Below, one piece after another: positions 26,196 through 35,515 of a stretch of 64,000 nt of DNA (the stretch's first letter is position 1; each line of letters starts with the position of its first letter). The position numbers and the translations under genes were made by a program. The stretch lies in assembly GCA_024637295.1 (NCBI GenBank), contig JAGXFL010000011.1, forward strand, positions 1 through 64,000, given 5' to 3'. The notes under the pieces were generated by a model, which was not told the origin of the DNA, searched no databases, and saw only the letters and a list, made by a program, of their open reading frames with translations. The stretch comes from Sulfuricurvum sp. (GTDB lineage: Bacteria; Campylobacterota; Campylobacteria; Campylobacterales; Sulfurimonadaceae).

Positions 26196-28118
26196 TTACG
26201 GGTTCTCTGCTAGCATATCGTCTAGAAGGATAAAGAGACGATCGCTGGCTTTTTCCATCTCTATGAAGTTGGCGATAATCTCAGGGCCATTACCTAGCAT
26301 GCATCCTTTATTGAGGTCGATAAGCGCAAGGTTTTTGTTAGCATTAGCGTGAACGACTGCGTGTGGATCTTTCATGAGGCCGTAGCTGTTGGTTCGTCCA
26401 AAGCGCTCTTTACCTTCACCGTCGTACCATTTACCCATACGGCACTGATGGGAATCAATTATGTTGAGTTGCTGACTACACTGCATTACACTATTGTAAG
26501 CACGTGCTTTATAGAGGATGTGATCAATTTTTGCCAGAATAATAAAGGTACTGTTTTCCATATGATGAGACGAATGGACGATTTGTGATGAACTTTCATT
26601 AAGACTTATGAGTGTACCTTCAAAGTTAATGATGCTGGAACTGGAGCGCTCAACAACCTCATTCATCTCTTCGGCGCTGGTTTGGATCTCGCTCATGTCT
26701 TGTTGAAGAGAGTTAATGGATACGGAGATCTCTCCTGTTGCTTTATGGGTACGCTCTGCAAGTTTGCGTACTTCATCCGCAACGACTGCAAATCCACGAC
26801 CATGTTCTCCGGCACGTGCAGCTTCGATGGCAGCATTGAGGGCTAGAAGGTTCGTTTGATCAGCAATATCGGTAATGAGTTGTATAACCGAGTTGATTTC
26901 GTTGGTACGTGAGGTAATATGACCTATTGCATCGTTGTTATTGCTCACTTTTTCATTGAGCATATTGAGTTCATTAATGATGTCAGCAATAGTCTCACGG
27001 CTGTTATTAGCAAGATCTGCAGCATTGCTTGTAGCGCTGCTGACCTCTTTTAGATCTTGAATATTATTATGTAAGTTGTCTTGGATGACACTAAGACTTT
27101 CTGTTACCTTGATACTCAGCTGGCTAAGTTCTGAATTAAGGACATCACGACGTTTTTTAACTTCTTGCTCTTTCATGATGGTAATACTCTTATCCACATT
27201 CTCAATTGCAGATACAAAATCTCCATGCATTCCATCGCTGGAGAGATGATGTGAAAAGTCACCGTCTGTAGCACCGGAAATAGAGGTATTGATTTGATGA
27301 ATGAAGTTTTGCATTTGAGTAATAAGTTGATTTAATGCAATACCCATAATACCAAGTTCTGTTTTTGAACAATTATCTGTTTCACAGTTATTGGCATTTT
27401 CGTTGAAGTTACCTTCTGATACGCGAGTGATGAGTTGAGTGAACTTATCCAATGCTACTGTGATTGAACGTCGAACCATACTTGCAAAAACGAAGATGGT
27501 AATTGCAACCAGTATCCCTGTAATCAAAACAAAATATTTATAAAACTCTATCTCACGGTGCATCTGGATAGAAGCACTATCGAGAATAGCAAGTTTGTTT
27601 TTGACAACTTTTTCAAAACTTTCACGTGATGCATCCGCAAGTGGTGTCATCTGAAATTTATAGGCAGCATAAATTGATGAAGTGTTGGCCGAAATCGTAG
27701 TAGGGTCCAATGCTTTCATCATTTTTAATGTGTTACTCAAGAATAGATCAGTGCTCTCTTTTGCTTTTGCGACCATCTTTTTTTCATCATCGTGCAAGAG
27801 GCTCTTCTCGAGTTTTAGAAAATCTGCTTCGATCGTCTTGGAATGCTCTTCGAGTTTGGTAATATTTTTGGTGTAATTACCGCCTAGCATGATGTCACGG
27901 CTGGTACGGCTGACGTAATTGAGTTCTTTTTCAATCTCTTGGGCCGCCATTGCCCCCGTGATCGTGTTAGTTTGAAGTTTATTGTATTGGTTTTGAAGAT
28001 CGTTCATTGCAAAAAATACAAAAATTGAAGCACCGATAACGGCAATGGTAGCTGCACCTACAAGGTAGTTCATCCTTTGTCTAATACTTATTTTTTGGAG
28101 TGCTTGCTCAAAAATCAA
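26196..28118 (-). CDS. Methyl-accepting chemotaxis protein with C-terminal CZB domain
   Basis: This 640-residue transmembrane chemoreceptor has TM1 at about 18-37, a periplasmic helical sensor, TM2 at about 198-220, a HAMP region and the signalling hairpin containing [24 protein letters not shown] (key residues: the [12 protein letters not shown] tip). The C-terminal 100 residues form a chemoreceptor zinc-binding (CZB) domain: His in [12 protein letters not shown], Cys in CRMGKWYDG, and His in [10 protein letters not shown]. The start is a TTG with a strong AAGGTGG upstream. CZB domains respond to zinc or oxidants such as hypochlorite in known cases; the ligand here is unknown. A hairpin (26189-26207) spans its stop codon. 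Confidence 0.93.
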   Translation of the reverse strand: MIFEQALQKISIRQRMNYLVGAATIAVIGASIFVFFAMNDLQNQYNKLQTNTITGAMAAQEIEKELNYVSRTSRDIMLGGNYTKNITKLEEHSKTIEADFLKLEKSLLHDDEKKMVAKAKESTDLFLSNTLKMMKALDPTTISANTSSIYAAYKFQMTPLADASRESFEKVVKNKLAILDSASIQMHREIEFYKYFVLITGILVAITIFVFASMVRRSITVALDKFTQLITRVSEGNFNENANNCETDNCSKTELGIMGIALNQLITQMQNFIHQINTSISGATDGDFSHHLSSDGMHGDFVSAIENVDKSITIMKEQEVKKRRDVLNSELSQLSIKVTESLSVIQDNLHNNIQDLKEVSSATSNAADLANNSRETIADIINELNMLNEKVSNNNDAIGHITSRTNEINSVIQLITDIADQTNLLALNAAIEAARAGEHGRGFAVVADEVRKLAERTHKATGEISVSINSLQQDMSEIQTSAEEMNEVVERSSSSIINFEGTLISLNESSSQIVHSSHHMENSTFIILAKIDHILYKARAYNSVMQCSQQLNIIDSHQCRMGKWYDGEGKERFGRTNSYGLMKDPHAVVHANANKNLALIDLNKGCMLGNGPEIIANFIEMEKASDRLFILLDDMLAENP

Positions 28119-28140
28119 CTTGTACCACCTTCTTGTGTAA

Positions 28141-28164
28141 TAATTATGTAATTATGTAATTATC
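28141..28164 (+). repeat. Three tandem 8-bp repeats in the chemoreceptor leader
   Basis: TAATTATG, TAATTATG and TAATTATC follow each other directly. They sit between the -10 box of the minus-strand chemoreceptor gene (TATAAT on the minus strand, 28173-28168) and its ribosome site, so they would form the start of the untranslated leader. Confidence 0.7.
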
Positions 28165-28167
28165 GTC

Positions 28168-28173
28168 ATTATA
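28168..28173 (-). promoter_or_regulatory. Putative -10 box of the chemoreceptor gene
   Basis: TATAAT on the minus strand lies about 50 bp before the TTG start. A matching -35 box is not evident. Confidence 0.4.
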
Positions 28174-28268
28174 GTCACTTTTATTTATAAGTAGAATAAA
28201 ATTTCTCAATCTTGAGTAAGGGTAGTTGGATACAATTACCGTGAAATACAGTTTTGAGGAAAACCTGC

Positions 28269-29615
28269 GTGAATATGAGACAAATGCAATCTATAAGATT
28301 AGATGGGGGAAACCCGGAAGAAAAACGTGCTGAAATACGTCGTTATTTTCACCAAAGCTTTGATCTTTTTGAATCGTTGTTTGAGCTTTTTAGATCGGAT
28401 GAGGTTTTTTATAAGCAACCTGAACCGACACGTCATCCTATGATCTTTTATTTTGGGCATACGGCTGTCTTTTATATCAACAAACTGGTTTTGAGTGGTG
28501 TATTACAGGAGGGGATTGATCCACGCTTTGAAGCACTTTTTGCCGTAGGTGTCGATGAGATGATCTGGGACAATATGAATGAGCATTTTGAAGGTTTTGG
28601 AGTTGATACGGTACGCGAATATCGCAAAGCAGTACGCGCTTGCGTAGATGAACGGATAATGCAGCTGCCTCTTAGTTTGCCCATTACGCAAGAAGACCCT
28701 TTTTGGGCAATATTGATGGGGTGTGAACATGAACGTATTCACATCGAAACTTCCAGTGTACTGCATCGCCAAATGCCGCTTGAATTGATCCAAGAGCATG
28801 TTAATTTTCCATTGTGCCCTTTGAGTGGTGAGGGGCTTGAAAACACTATGGTTTCCATTGGTGGTACAACTATTACCCTTGGTAAAGGTGAGAAAGATGA
28901 TGGCTTATACGGATGGGATAACGAATACGGGATGGCGGCGTATGAGGTAGATGATTTTGAAGCGTCTCTTTATTTGGTCAGTAACGGTGAATATTTGGAT
29001 TTTGTCAATGCAAACGGATATGGCATAGAACGTTGGTGGGATGATGAAGGGTTGCGATATCTCTCATTACGAAATGCAAAATGTCCGCCGTTTTGGGTAG
29101 CTCAAGGTGATGGTAGTTATAAATATCGTTCACTGACACAAGAGATTACGATGCCTTATAATTGGCCTGTGGAAGTCAATGCACTTGAAGCACAGGCATT
29201 TTGCCGATGGAAAAGCGCTCAGGAAGGGAGAGAATATCGTCTCCCAAGTGAAGCGCAATACGCAGTACTGCTGAAAGCAAGTGGTGTAATCGGGGATATT
29301 TTTGATGACAGTACGGCGAATCTGAACATGGCACATTTTGCATCATCCGTACCGATAGATACGTTTTTTCATGGAAAAGTTTATGATGCTATTGGTAATG
29401 TCTGGCAATGGACCAGTAGTCCTATGGATGGGTTTGAAGGATTTAAGACCCATCCGTTATACGATGATTTTTCAACACCTACGTTTGATACAAAGCATAA
29501 TATTATCAAAGGTGGATCGTGGATCTCTACGGGTAATGAGATAGTGAGGGCTTCACGTTATGCGTTTAGACGCCATTTTATACAGCATGCCGGATTTCGT
29601 TATGTGGTTGACTAA
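28269..29615 (+). CDS. ovoA: 5-histidylcysteine sulfoxide synthase without methyltransferase domain
   Basis: This non-haem iron enzyme joins cysteine and histidine with oxygen in ovothiol synthesis. A DinB-like helical domain (about 20-170) carries the likely iron ligands His64, His154 and His158 (HERIHIE, 154-160). The FGE-sulfatase-type domain (about 195-448) has GNVWQWTSS and ends HAGFRYV. Characterised OvoA proteins continue for about 240 residues with a SAM methyltransferase; this one stops at that boundary. GTG 28269 is chosen because GAGGA lies 8 nt upstream; ATG 28275 is the alternative. The next gene starts at the last base of its stop codon and encodes the expected C-S lyase. Confidence 0.9.
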   Translation: MNMRQMQSIRLDGGNPEEKRAEIRRYFHQSFDLFESLFELFRSDEVFYKQPEPTRHPMIFYFGHTAVFYINKLVLSGVLQEGIDPRFEALFAVGVDEMIWDNMNEHFEGFGVDTVREYRKAVRACVDERIMQLPLSLPITQEDPFWAILMGCEHERIHIETSSVLHRQMPLELIQEHVNFPLCPLSGEGLENTMVSIGGTTITLGKGEKDDGLYGWDNEYGMAAYEVDDFEASLYLVSNGEYLDFVNANGYGIERWWDDEGLRYLSLRNAKCPPFWVAQGDGSYKYRSLTQEITMPYNWPVEVNALEAQAFCRWKSAQEGREYRLPSEAQYAVLLKASGVIGDIFDDSTANLNMAHFASSVPIDTFFHGKVYDAIGNVWQWTSSPMDGFEGFKTHPLYDDFSTPTFDTKHNIIKGGSWISTGNEIVRASRYAFRRHFIQHAGFRYVVD

Positions 29616-30790
29616 TGGGTGAGTTTGATTTTATCGATCGATCAAATAGCAACGCTGAAAAGCATACCCTTAAACAGAAGCTTTTTGGGACTCAAGAGGT
29701 TCTGCCGATGTGGGTTGCGGATATGGACATTGCAACTCCTGCGTGTGTTTTGGATGCGGTACGTCAACGCTTAGACCATCCGATCATCGGGTATGAGATT
29801 ATGCCTGAACGTGCTTATCGGGCACAGTGCGATTGGGTTAATCGTCATCATGGATGGACAATGCAGCGTGAGTGGTTGAGCTACTCTCCCTCCGTGGTGG
29901 CATCGATCGGATGCGCCATCCGTGCATTTAGCGATGAGGGGGATGAGGTGATTGTCCAAAGTCCCGTCTATCCTCCTTTTTATGAGATGGTTCGCAGCAA
30001 TGGGCGGAAGTTGATCCTTAATCCTCTGATTCAAGATGAGGAGGGAAGATATAACTTTGATTTGGATGACTTACAGAGAAAGATCACCCCGAAAACAAAA
30101 CTTTTATTGTTGTGTTCTCCTCATAATCCGGTGGGGTGTGTGTGGTTACGTGAAGAGTTACTTGCATTGGGTGAGTTGTGTTTGAAAAACGGTATTGTTG
30201 TCATCAGTGATGAGGTTCATTGCGACATTGTTTTTCCTGAAAATACTCACGTCCCATTGGCTTCGATATCGCAGGCGATACGTGAAAATACGGTGACATT
30301 GATAGGTCCTGGGAAAACATTCAATATGGCCGGTTTTTCAATTTCAACCGTTGCCATTTCCTCTCAAAAGCTTCGTGAGCGTTACCAAGAGGAATTGCAA
30401 AAAGTTCATTATGGAGACGGTGCGGTGTTGTCTCATGTAGCTTTTGAAGCGGCGTACACGCATGGAGATACATGGCACGCAGGTTTGATCAACCATTTGA
30501 CGGCCAATTTGGAACTGATTGATACGTGGTGTAAGGCACATCCGATTGTCCGGTTCACCAAGCCGCAGGGAACGTATCTCGCATGGTTGGATTGCCGTGC
30601 ACTGAAAATGGGGGATAGAGAGCTGCGTGACTTTTTTGTCAAAGAGGCAGGTCTTGGGCTAAGTGCGGGGCTTAGTTTTGGAAAAGAGGGATCAGGATTT
30701 ATGCGTTTGAATTTTGCGGTTGCAACCGAAATTTTACACACGGCATTGGAGCAGTTGTCCCATGCGCTGAAAAGAAATGGCTATGGATGA
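29615..30790 (+). CDS. ovoB: MalY/PatB-type PLP C-S lyase (OvoB role)
   Basis: This fold-type I PLP enzyme has 391 residues. LPMWVADMDIATP (30-42) is the MalY/PatB hallmark and Lys234 in GPGKTFNMAG is the Schiff-base lysine. SPHNPVGCVW and SDEVHCDIVF are also typical. Next to ovoA it most likely cleaves the histidylcysteine sulfoxide to a 5-thiohistidine, the reaction known for OvoB. A general cystathionine beta-lyase activity is possible. It overlaps the stop of ovoA by one base (TAATG). Confidence 0.88.
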   Translation: MGEFDFIDRSNSNAEKHTLKQKLFGTQEVLPMWVADMDIATPACVLDAVRQRLDHPIIGYEIMPERAYRAQCDWVNRHHGWTMQREWLSYSPSVVASIGCAIRAFSDEGDEVIVQSPVYPPFYEMVRSNGRKLILNPLIQDEEGRYNFDLDDLQRKITPKTKLLLLCSPHNPVGCVWLREELLALGELCLKNGIVVISDEVHCDIVFPENTHVPLASISQAIRENTVTLIGPGKTFNMAGFSISTVAISSQKLRERYQEELQKVHYGDGAVLSHVAFEAAYTHGDTWHAGLINHLTANLELIDTWCKAHPIVRFTKPQGTYLAWLDCRALKMGDRELRDFFVKEAGLGLSAGLSFGKEGSGFMRLNFAVATEILHTALEQLSHALKRNGYG

Positions 30791-31193
30791 GAAGATAAGG
30801 AAATTTATTTCCAAACATCATCTTCTCTCGTTGGCTACTTTCGGGGAGTCTTTGTGGTGCTGCTCGGCATTTTATGCTTTTGACGCAGATGCAGCTGTTT
30901 TTATCATCGCATCGGATGAGCAAACTGTGCATATTCAAAATAGTAAACTAAATACACGCGTGGCCGGCACCATAGCGCACGAGACAAAAGTGGTGGGAAA
31001 AATTCAGGGGATACAGTTTTCGGGAGAGATACAGGCTGTTGAAGATGAATGTCACAAAGCTCTTTATCTAAAAAGATTTCCGTATGCATTTGCCATGAAT
31101 CCGACACTGTGGACAATTGCCCTTGATGAGGTCAAGATGACCGACAATACGTTGGGATTTGGAAAAAAACTTATTTGGAAACGGGAAATTTAG
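30777..31193 (+). CDS. UPF0306 (YhbP-like) flavin-oxidase-fold protein
   Basis: This 138-residue protein matches E. coli YhbP from memory, with QFSGEIQ, RRFP-like KRFPYAFAMNP, LDEVKMTDNTLGFGKKLIWKRE and the LWCCSAFYAFD start block. The fold is that of pyridoxamine-phosphate-oxidase-like split barrels, which bind FMN or haem in other families; the function of this one is unknown. It overlaps ovoB by 14 bp, so it belongs to the ovoA-ovoB transcript. An ATG at 30783 is a second start option. Confidence 0.85.
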   Translation: MAMDEKIRKFISKHHLLSLATFGESLWCCSAFYAFDADAAVFIIASDEQTVHIQNSKLNTRVAGTIAHETKVVGKIQGIQFSGEIQAVEDECHKALYLKRFPYAFAMNPTLWTIALDEVKMTDNTLGFGKKLIWKREI

Positions 31194-31360
31194 AGGTAAA
31201 AAAACTGCACGGCTTGCCGCTGGAACTGAGTACGATTTGTGAAGGGAGAAATTTACTTTTAAACCCATATGCCTTACATCCATGGGGCTGATGGGCTTCC
31301 CAAGTGACAAAATAATAGGTGCATTTGTGACAATTGATTTTTTGCATAGGGAATTTTACC

Positions 31361-31366
31361 TATAAT
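31361..31366 (+). promoter_or_regulatory. Putative -10 box of the dUTPase gene
   Basis: TATAAT lies 29 bp before the ATG at 31390. Transcription from it would begin near 31373, which argues against the TTG at 31375 as the start codon. Confidence 0.5.
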
Positions 31367-31389
31367 TTCATACTTTGAAAAGGATATTT

Positions 31390-32076
31390 ATGAATAAATT
31401 GCTTTGTATGTTTGAACTTCAGCAAGAGCTTAACGATTCTACCAATGGAAAAGGGTGGGAAAACGGGACAACCAAAAACGGTAAAAAGATCAATTGGCGT
31501 CGCTGTATTACGATGGAATCTGCGGAAATGATTGATTCTTTTGGATGGAAACATTGGAAGAGCATTGATCAAGAGGCTGATTACGCCAATTTGCAAATCG
31601 AAATTGTCGATGTGTGGCACTTTGTGATGAGTTTGGTATTGGAATTTGCTCAAAAAACTGGGACAGAAACGATTTCCCAATTGGTTGGAAGAATAGCACA
31701 GACTCCTGAGTATCAAAAGATCAATCAGGATACGGCGTTAAATTTTGGCACTGATGAGCTTTTGATGTTTCGTATCGAAAACGTGATGCGTCTCTCCCTT
31801 ATCCCTGTCTCTCCGGAAATGATCGGGGCACTGATCGAAGAGTTCTTTGAGCTGACCTATTTGGGCGCGCTCAATGCAACGCAGTTGTATCGTCTTTATG
31901 TGGGAAAAAATATTCTCAATCAATTCCGTCAAGATCATGGTTACAAAGAAGGCAGTTACATCAAAATATGGAATGGAGAAGAGGACAATGTGGTCATGAA
32001 ACGTGCTTGGGATAAAAATCCTGATATGACCCCTGCGCAGTTATACGATACGTTAAAGTCTGCTTATCCTGTATAA
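31390..32076 (+). CDS. dut: Dimeric dUTP diphosphatase
   Basis: This enzyme hydrolyses dUTP to dUMP, keeping uracil out of DNA. It is the all-alpha dimeric type known from Campylobacter and trypanosomes, not the trimeric beta type. ELNDSTNGKGWE at the N-terminus and the metal-binding acidic pattern around ESAEMIDSFGWKHWK and EIVDVWHF identify it. ATG 31390 with AAAAGG upstream gives 228 residues. Its end overlaps the convergent lpxL by 13 bp. Confidence 0.9.
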   Translation: MNKLLCMFELQQELNDSTNGKGWENGTTKNGKKINWRRCITMESAEMIDSFGWKHWKSIDQEADYANLQIEIVDVWHFVMSLVLEFAQKTGTETISQLVGRIAQTPEYQKINQDTALNFGTDELLMFRIENVMRLSLIPVSPEMIGALIEEFFELTYLGALNATQLYRLYVGKNILNQFRQDHGYKEGSYIKIWNGEEDNVVMKRAWDKNPDMTPAQLYDTLKSAYPV

Positions 32077-32945
32077 ATTTCGTTAAATTCGCTTTTCCAC
32101 CGTTTGTGGCACCAAAACCAAAATTTTGGGTGCGCACGAATCACTTTTTCCAAGTCATTGACTTGACGTTGTGTCGCATCAAGAATGGATTGCTCATCGT
32201 CTCCTTGTACTGTAATGGGTTCAACAAATCGAATCACATAGTTCTCTTCATCATCCGTATATATGTATAAACCGATAATAGGTGCATTGTATTTGAGAGA
32301 AAGCTGTGCCGCTGCAGAGGTATGGTAGGTCGGATGGTTGAAAAAATCAACCTTAATACCGGATTTTGCATTGCTGGATTGATCGATCAGAAGTGATACG
32401 CATTGGTTGTTTTTTAACGCACGCGCGAGATGCTTGATCGCTCCATTTTTTTCGATGAGGTTAAGACGGTGACGGCTTCTGGCCTCTAGTAAGTAGGGAT
32501 TAAAGGCATCATTGTCCAACCCTTTGTAAATAGAGGTGATGGGGGTTACTAAAGCCGCCAGAGAAGCCGCACCGATTTCCCAGTTTCCATGATGGGCAGA
32601 GATAAAAATAATGGGGCGGTTTTGACTCAAATACAGATCTACCATCTCTCTATTTTCAAAAGTGACGTGCTTTGCTAAATCTTCAGCACGGTTTCGTCTG
32701 TTTTCCATTACTTGCAGTAGATTCAGTGCCAAATTTTGGTAGCAATAGAACTCAATTTCTTTTTTTTCATCTACGTTCAAGCTTTCACCAAAGGCAAAAT
32801 TGAGATTGGCTTGGATAATACGGTTTCGTTTTCCAGCGAGTTTGTGCGCGAGAGAGGCGAGGGTACAAAAGAGTTTCTTTCGGATACTGCGTGGCATTTT
32901 CATGACCAGCCAATCAAACAGAAGAAAAAGACGAAATCCTAGCAT
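32064..32945 (-). CDS. lpxL: Lipid A biosynthesis acyltransferase
   Basis: This 293-residue protein is of the LpxL/HtrB type and adds a secondary acyl chain to lipid A at the inner membrane. The HxxxxD catalytic motif appears as HHGNWE in FISAHHGNWEIGAAS (about 117-131). YKGLDNDAFNPYLLEAR and LLIDQSSNAKSG are typical. An N-terminal hydrophobic patch provides membrane contact. It overlaps waaC by 7 bp, a pairing seen at the start of lipooligosaccharide clusters in Campylobacter. Confidence 0.92.
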   Translation of the reverse strand: MLGFRLFLLFDWLVMKMPRSIRKKLFCTLASLAHKLAGKRNRIIQANLNFAFGESLNVDEKKEIEFYCYQNLALNLLQVMENRRNRAEDLAKHVTFENREMVDLYLSQNRPIIFISAHHGNWEIGAASLAALVTPITSIYKGLDNDAFNPYLLEARSRHRLNLIEKNGAIKHLARALKNNQCVSLLIDQSSNAKSGIKVDFFNHPTYHTSAAAQLSLKYNAPIIGLYIYTDDEENYVIRFVEPITVQGDDEQSILDATQRQVNDLEKVIRAHPKFWFWCHKRWKSEFNEIYTG

Positions 32946-33925
32946 AAGAGTTCCAGCACTTTTATAGAAATCGTTTCGGGTGGAATTTCGTTTATCGAAA
33001 AATCATTTCGATCGATATGGTATATGTCAACTATAGAAGGAGATTTGATCCCGATGTTGATAGCAGTAGGATAGATCATACGTTGCGTTGTAGGACCAAA
33101 CAGCGTGATGGAAGGACGGTTCATCGCCCATGCCATATGGGTAGGTCCGGTATCGTTACCGATAGTGAGATCACAACCAGCGATAAAAGTGACAAGCTGC
33201 GAAAGGGACATTCTTTCGGTGATAACAGCATTTTTTGAGTGTTGTGCAATCCATTGGGCATTTTGGTATTCATCTTCATTGCCCCAAATCAGATGACAAG
33301 GCAACGGCAATAAGTCACAAAGAAGCGCAAATTGTTCTTTTGGATAGCATTTGCTTGGCCATGAAGCACCGATGACAAGCGCGATCTTTGGCTCTTTTTG
33401 ATAAGACGAATTGACTGGAAAGAGAGGTGCTTTTTCTTCGATCAAAGCATCTGAATAAGGGATACTAAGAGCTTGCGTAATGACCATAACGTTGCGTTTG
33501 ATGACATTAACATCATAAGCAATAGTGGAAGTTGTTTGATAAAACCATGAGGCTATTGATTCACGTGCACTTTTACGATCAAAACCGTGCACTGGACCCG
33601 GTAGTAATGAGGCGACTATGGCAGATTTTAAAAGTCCTTGGGCGTCAATGATCTGATCATAGGGATTACGTGTACGCAGTGATCGGATGGTAGTATTGAG
33701 CAATGAGAAGTTTTTTTGTTTTTTTATTTTTTTGATGGGAAGCGCAATGACTTCATGAATCAGGGGATGTCCTACTAGGATAGGGGCAAAAGCTTCTTCA
33801 ACATACCAATCGATGAGGGAATCTGGATAGTGATTGTGAATAATTTGTAGTACTACCGCCGTATTGACGATGTCACCAAGCGCACTAAGCCGAACAATTG
33901 CAATACGGGAAACAGATCTATTCAT
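32939..33925 (-). CDS. waaC: Lipopolysaccharide heptosyltransferase I
   Basis: This GT9 glycosyltransferase adds the first heptose to Kdo of the inner core. RLSALGDIVNTAVVLQII is the family N-terminal motif, and GNDTGPTHMAWAMNRPSITLFGPT is the C-terminal nucleotide-sugar block. It is 328 residues long. No further core-sugar genes lie in the window, so this is a small two-gene unit with lpxL rather than a full locus. Confidence 0.93.
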   Translation of the reverse strand: MNRSVSRIAIVRLSALGDIVNTAVVLQIIHNHYPDSLIDWYVEEAFAPILVGHPLIHEVIALPIKKIKKQKNFSLLNTTIRSLRTRNPYDQIIDAQGLLKSAIVASLLPGPVHGFDRKSARESIASWFYQTTSTIAYDVNVIKRNVMVITQALSIPYSDALIEEKAPLFPVNSSYQKEPKIALVIGASWPSKCYPKEQFALLCDLLPLPCHLIWGNEDEYQNAQWIAQHSKNAVITERMSLSQLVTFIAGCDLTIGNDTGPTHMAWAMNRPSITLFGPTTQRMIYPTAINIGIKSPSIVDIYHIDRNDFSINEIPPETISIKVLELLC

Positions 33926-33950
33926 AAGCGTAACTATAGCGCAAACAAGC

Positions 33951-33956
33951 TACAAT
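33951..33956 (+). promoter_or_regulatory. Putative -10 box of the PDC-hisH-hisA unit
   Basis: TACAAT lies in the 62-bp divergent gap with waaC. Transcription from near 33963 would leave too little leader for an ATG at 33970, supporting the ATG at 33988. Confidence 0.4.
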
Positions 33957-33987
33957 TTTTTAATTAGATATGAGAAAGGTTGAAGTA

Positions 33988-34896
33988 ATGGTTGTTCAAG
34001 AAATCCAGCAGTATTCGGAAATTCGTCCAAAAGCAAGGGCTTATTTTTGTTTTCTATTTCACAAAAATCTTCCCAACCATCTTCCTTCGGTCTCTGTTGA
34101 TACGATAATGGCGCGTATGCTTAAAATCCGTGGAGATTTACAGGGTGTTGATGCTATGTACTTGCTTGATGCCAAAGGAAATCAAGTAGGAGCTACGTAT
34201 ACAAAGACAGGTAAAAACGAAGAAGACAATGGAAAAAGTCGTTCAACCCGTGCGTATTATTATCGTGCGATGCATGAACATCGATGTACCATTACCGATC
34301 CCTATCCCTCTCTTTTGAATGATGAACTGACCGTAACCGCATCACAACCTATTTTCGATGAGCATGGTGAGATTATTTATGTCGCTTGTCTGGATATGCC
34401 GTTGAACGAAGTTTTAAAAATTGCCCATCCTATGGCGCTGGAATCAGCGGCAGGGCGTTTTTTTAGATGGGGATATGCAGGGTTTACACTTGTCCTTGCT
34501 TTTGTCTCTTTGCTCCTTTTTGTCAAAGGGATTGAAGGCTTTTTATCGTACGGATTTGGAGCTTTGGAAAGTATTGAGATCAAAGATATTTTTGAGTCGA
34601 CGATTTTGCTCACCTTGTCTCTTGCCATATTTGATCTGGTGAAAACCCTTTTTGAAGAAGAAGTTCTTGGACGGCTTAAAAATGATCATGCTTCCAGTAT
34701 CCATAAGACTATGGTCCGTTTCTTAGGCTCTATTATTATTGCACTTTCCATTGAAGCACTGATGTTGGTCTTTAAGTTTGCTATGACGGAGCCAGCTATG
34801 TTGGTCAATGCCATTTATATCATAGCAGGGGTCGCGACCTTATTGATTGGACTTGCAGTTTATATCCGTTTTACTGATTTGGGAGAACGCCATTGA
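33988..34896 (+). CDS. PDC sensor domain membrane protein without output domain
   Basis: This 302-residue protein has a PDC/Cache-like sensor at residues 10-150, with RAYYYRAM, ITDPYPS and TVTASQPIFDEHGEIIYVACLDM. It is followed by four predicted membrane helices (about 163-185, 205-225, 248-268 and 275-298). There is no N-terminal membrane helix, so the sensor should face the cytoplasm, unlike most PDC domains. There is no kinase, MCP, GGDEF or similar output. ATG 33988 has AAAGG 8 nt upstream; ATG 33970 is the alternative. hisH overlaps its stop. The function is unknown. Confidence 0.78.
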   Translation: MVVQEIQQYSEIRPKARAYFCFLFHKNLPNHLPSVSVDTIMARMLKIRGDLQGVDAMYLLDAKGNQVGATYTKTGKNEEDNGKSRSTRAYYYRAMHEHRCTITDPYPSLLNDELTVTASQPIFDEHGEIIYVACLDMPLNEVLKIAHPMALESAAGRFFRWGYAGFTLVLAFVSLLLFVKGIEGFLSYGFGALESIEIKDIFESTILLTLSLAIFDLVKTLFEEEVLGRLKNDHASSIHKTMVRFLGSIIIALSIEALMLVFKFAMTEPAMLVNAIYIIAGVATLLIGLAVYIRFTDLGERH

Positions 34897-35504
34897 TCGC
34901 CATCGTTGATTATAATATGGGTAATTTGGCGAGTGTTCGTAACGCCTTTTCTGTATTAGGGGAAGAGGTAGTTATCGAATCAGATCCCGAAAAACTAGCT
35001 GGGTATGATCGCATAATTCTACCTGGAGTGGGTGCTTTTGGTGATGCTATGGAACACTTAAAACGTAACGGCATGGATGAAGCCGTTATGCAATACGCAA
35101 AAAGTGGCAAATATGTCTTGGGTATTTGTTTGGGAATGCAGCTTCTATTTGAATCTAGTGAAGAGTTTGGTATCACTACGGGCTTAGGATTGATCCCGGG
35201 ACGAGTGGTCGCTTTTGACTCGAGCCGTTTTCATACACCGCTAAAAGTGCCTCATATGGGGTGGAATCGAATGAAAACCTACGGACATAGCCTTTTTGAA
35301 GGGCTTGATGATGGCCATTATTTGTATTTTGTTCACTCGTATCATGCTTTATGCACCCAAAAAGAACACAGTATCGGTGAAACCATTTATGGATATGAAT
35401 TTACTAGCGCCGTAGCATGTGATAATGTGATGGGAATTCAGCCTCATCCTGAAAAAAGCCACCAAAATGGGCTGCAAATACTTAAAAATTTTATAACTCT
35501 ATAA
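34893..35504 (+). CDS. hisH: Imidazole glycerol phosphate synthase glutaminase subunit
   Basis: This class I glutamine amidotransferase supplies ammonia to HisF in histidine synthesis. [13 protein letters not shown] at the N-terminus, the nucleophile Cys79 in GICLGMQLL and the His/Glu of QPHPEKS are all present. It is 203 residues long. The start is TTG with GGGAG 8 nt upstream. hisF is not in the window. Confidence 0.95.
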   Translation: MIAIVDYNMGNLASVRNAFSVLGEEVVIESDPEKLAGYDRIILPGVGAFGDAMEHLKRNGMDEAVMQYAKSGKYVLGICLGMQLLFESSEEFGITTGLGLIPGRVVAFDSSRFHTPLKVPHMGWNRMKTYGHSLFEGLDDGHYLYFVHSYHALCTQKEHSIGETIYGYEFTSAVACDNVMGIQPHPEKSHQNGLQILKNFITL

Positions 35505-35515
35505 AGGATATATTA

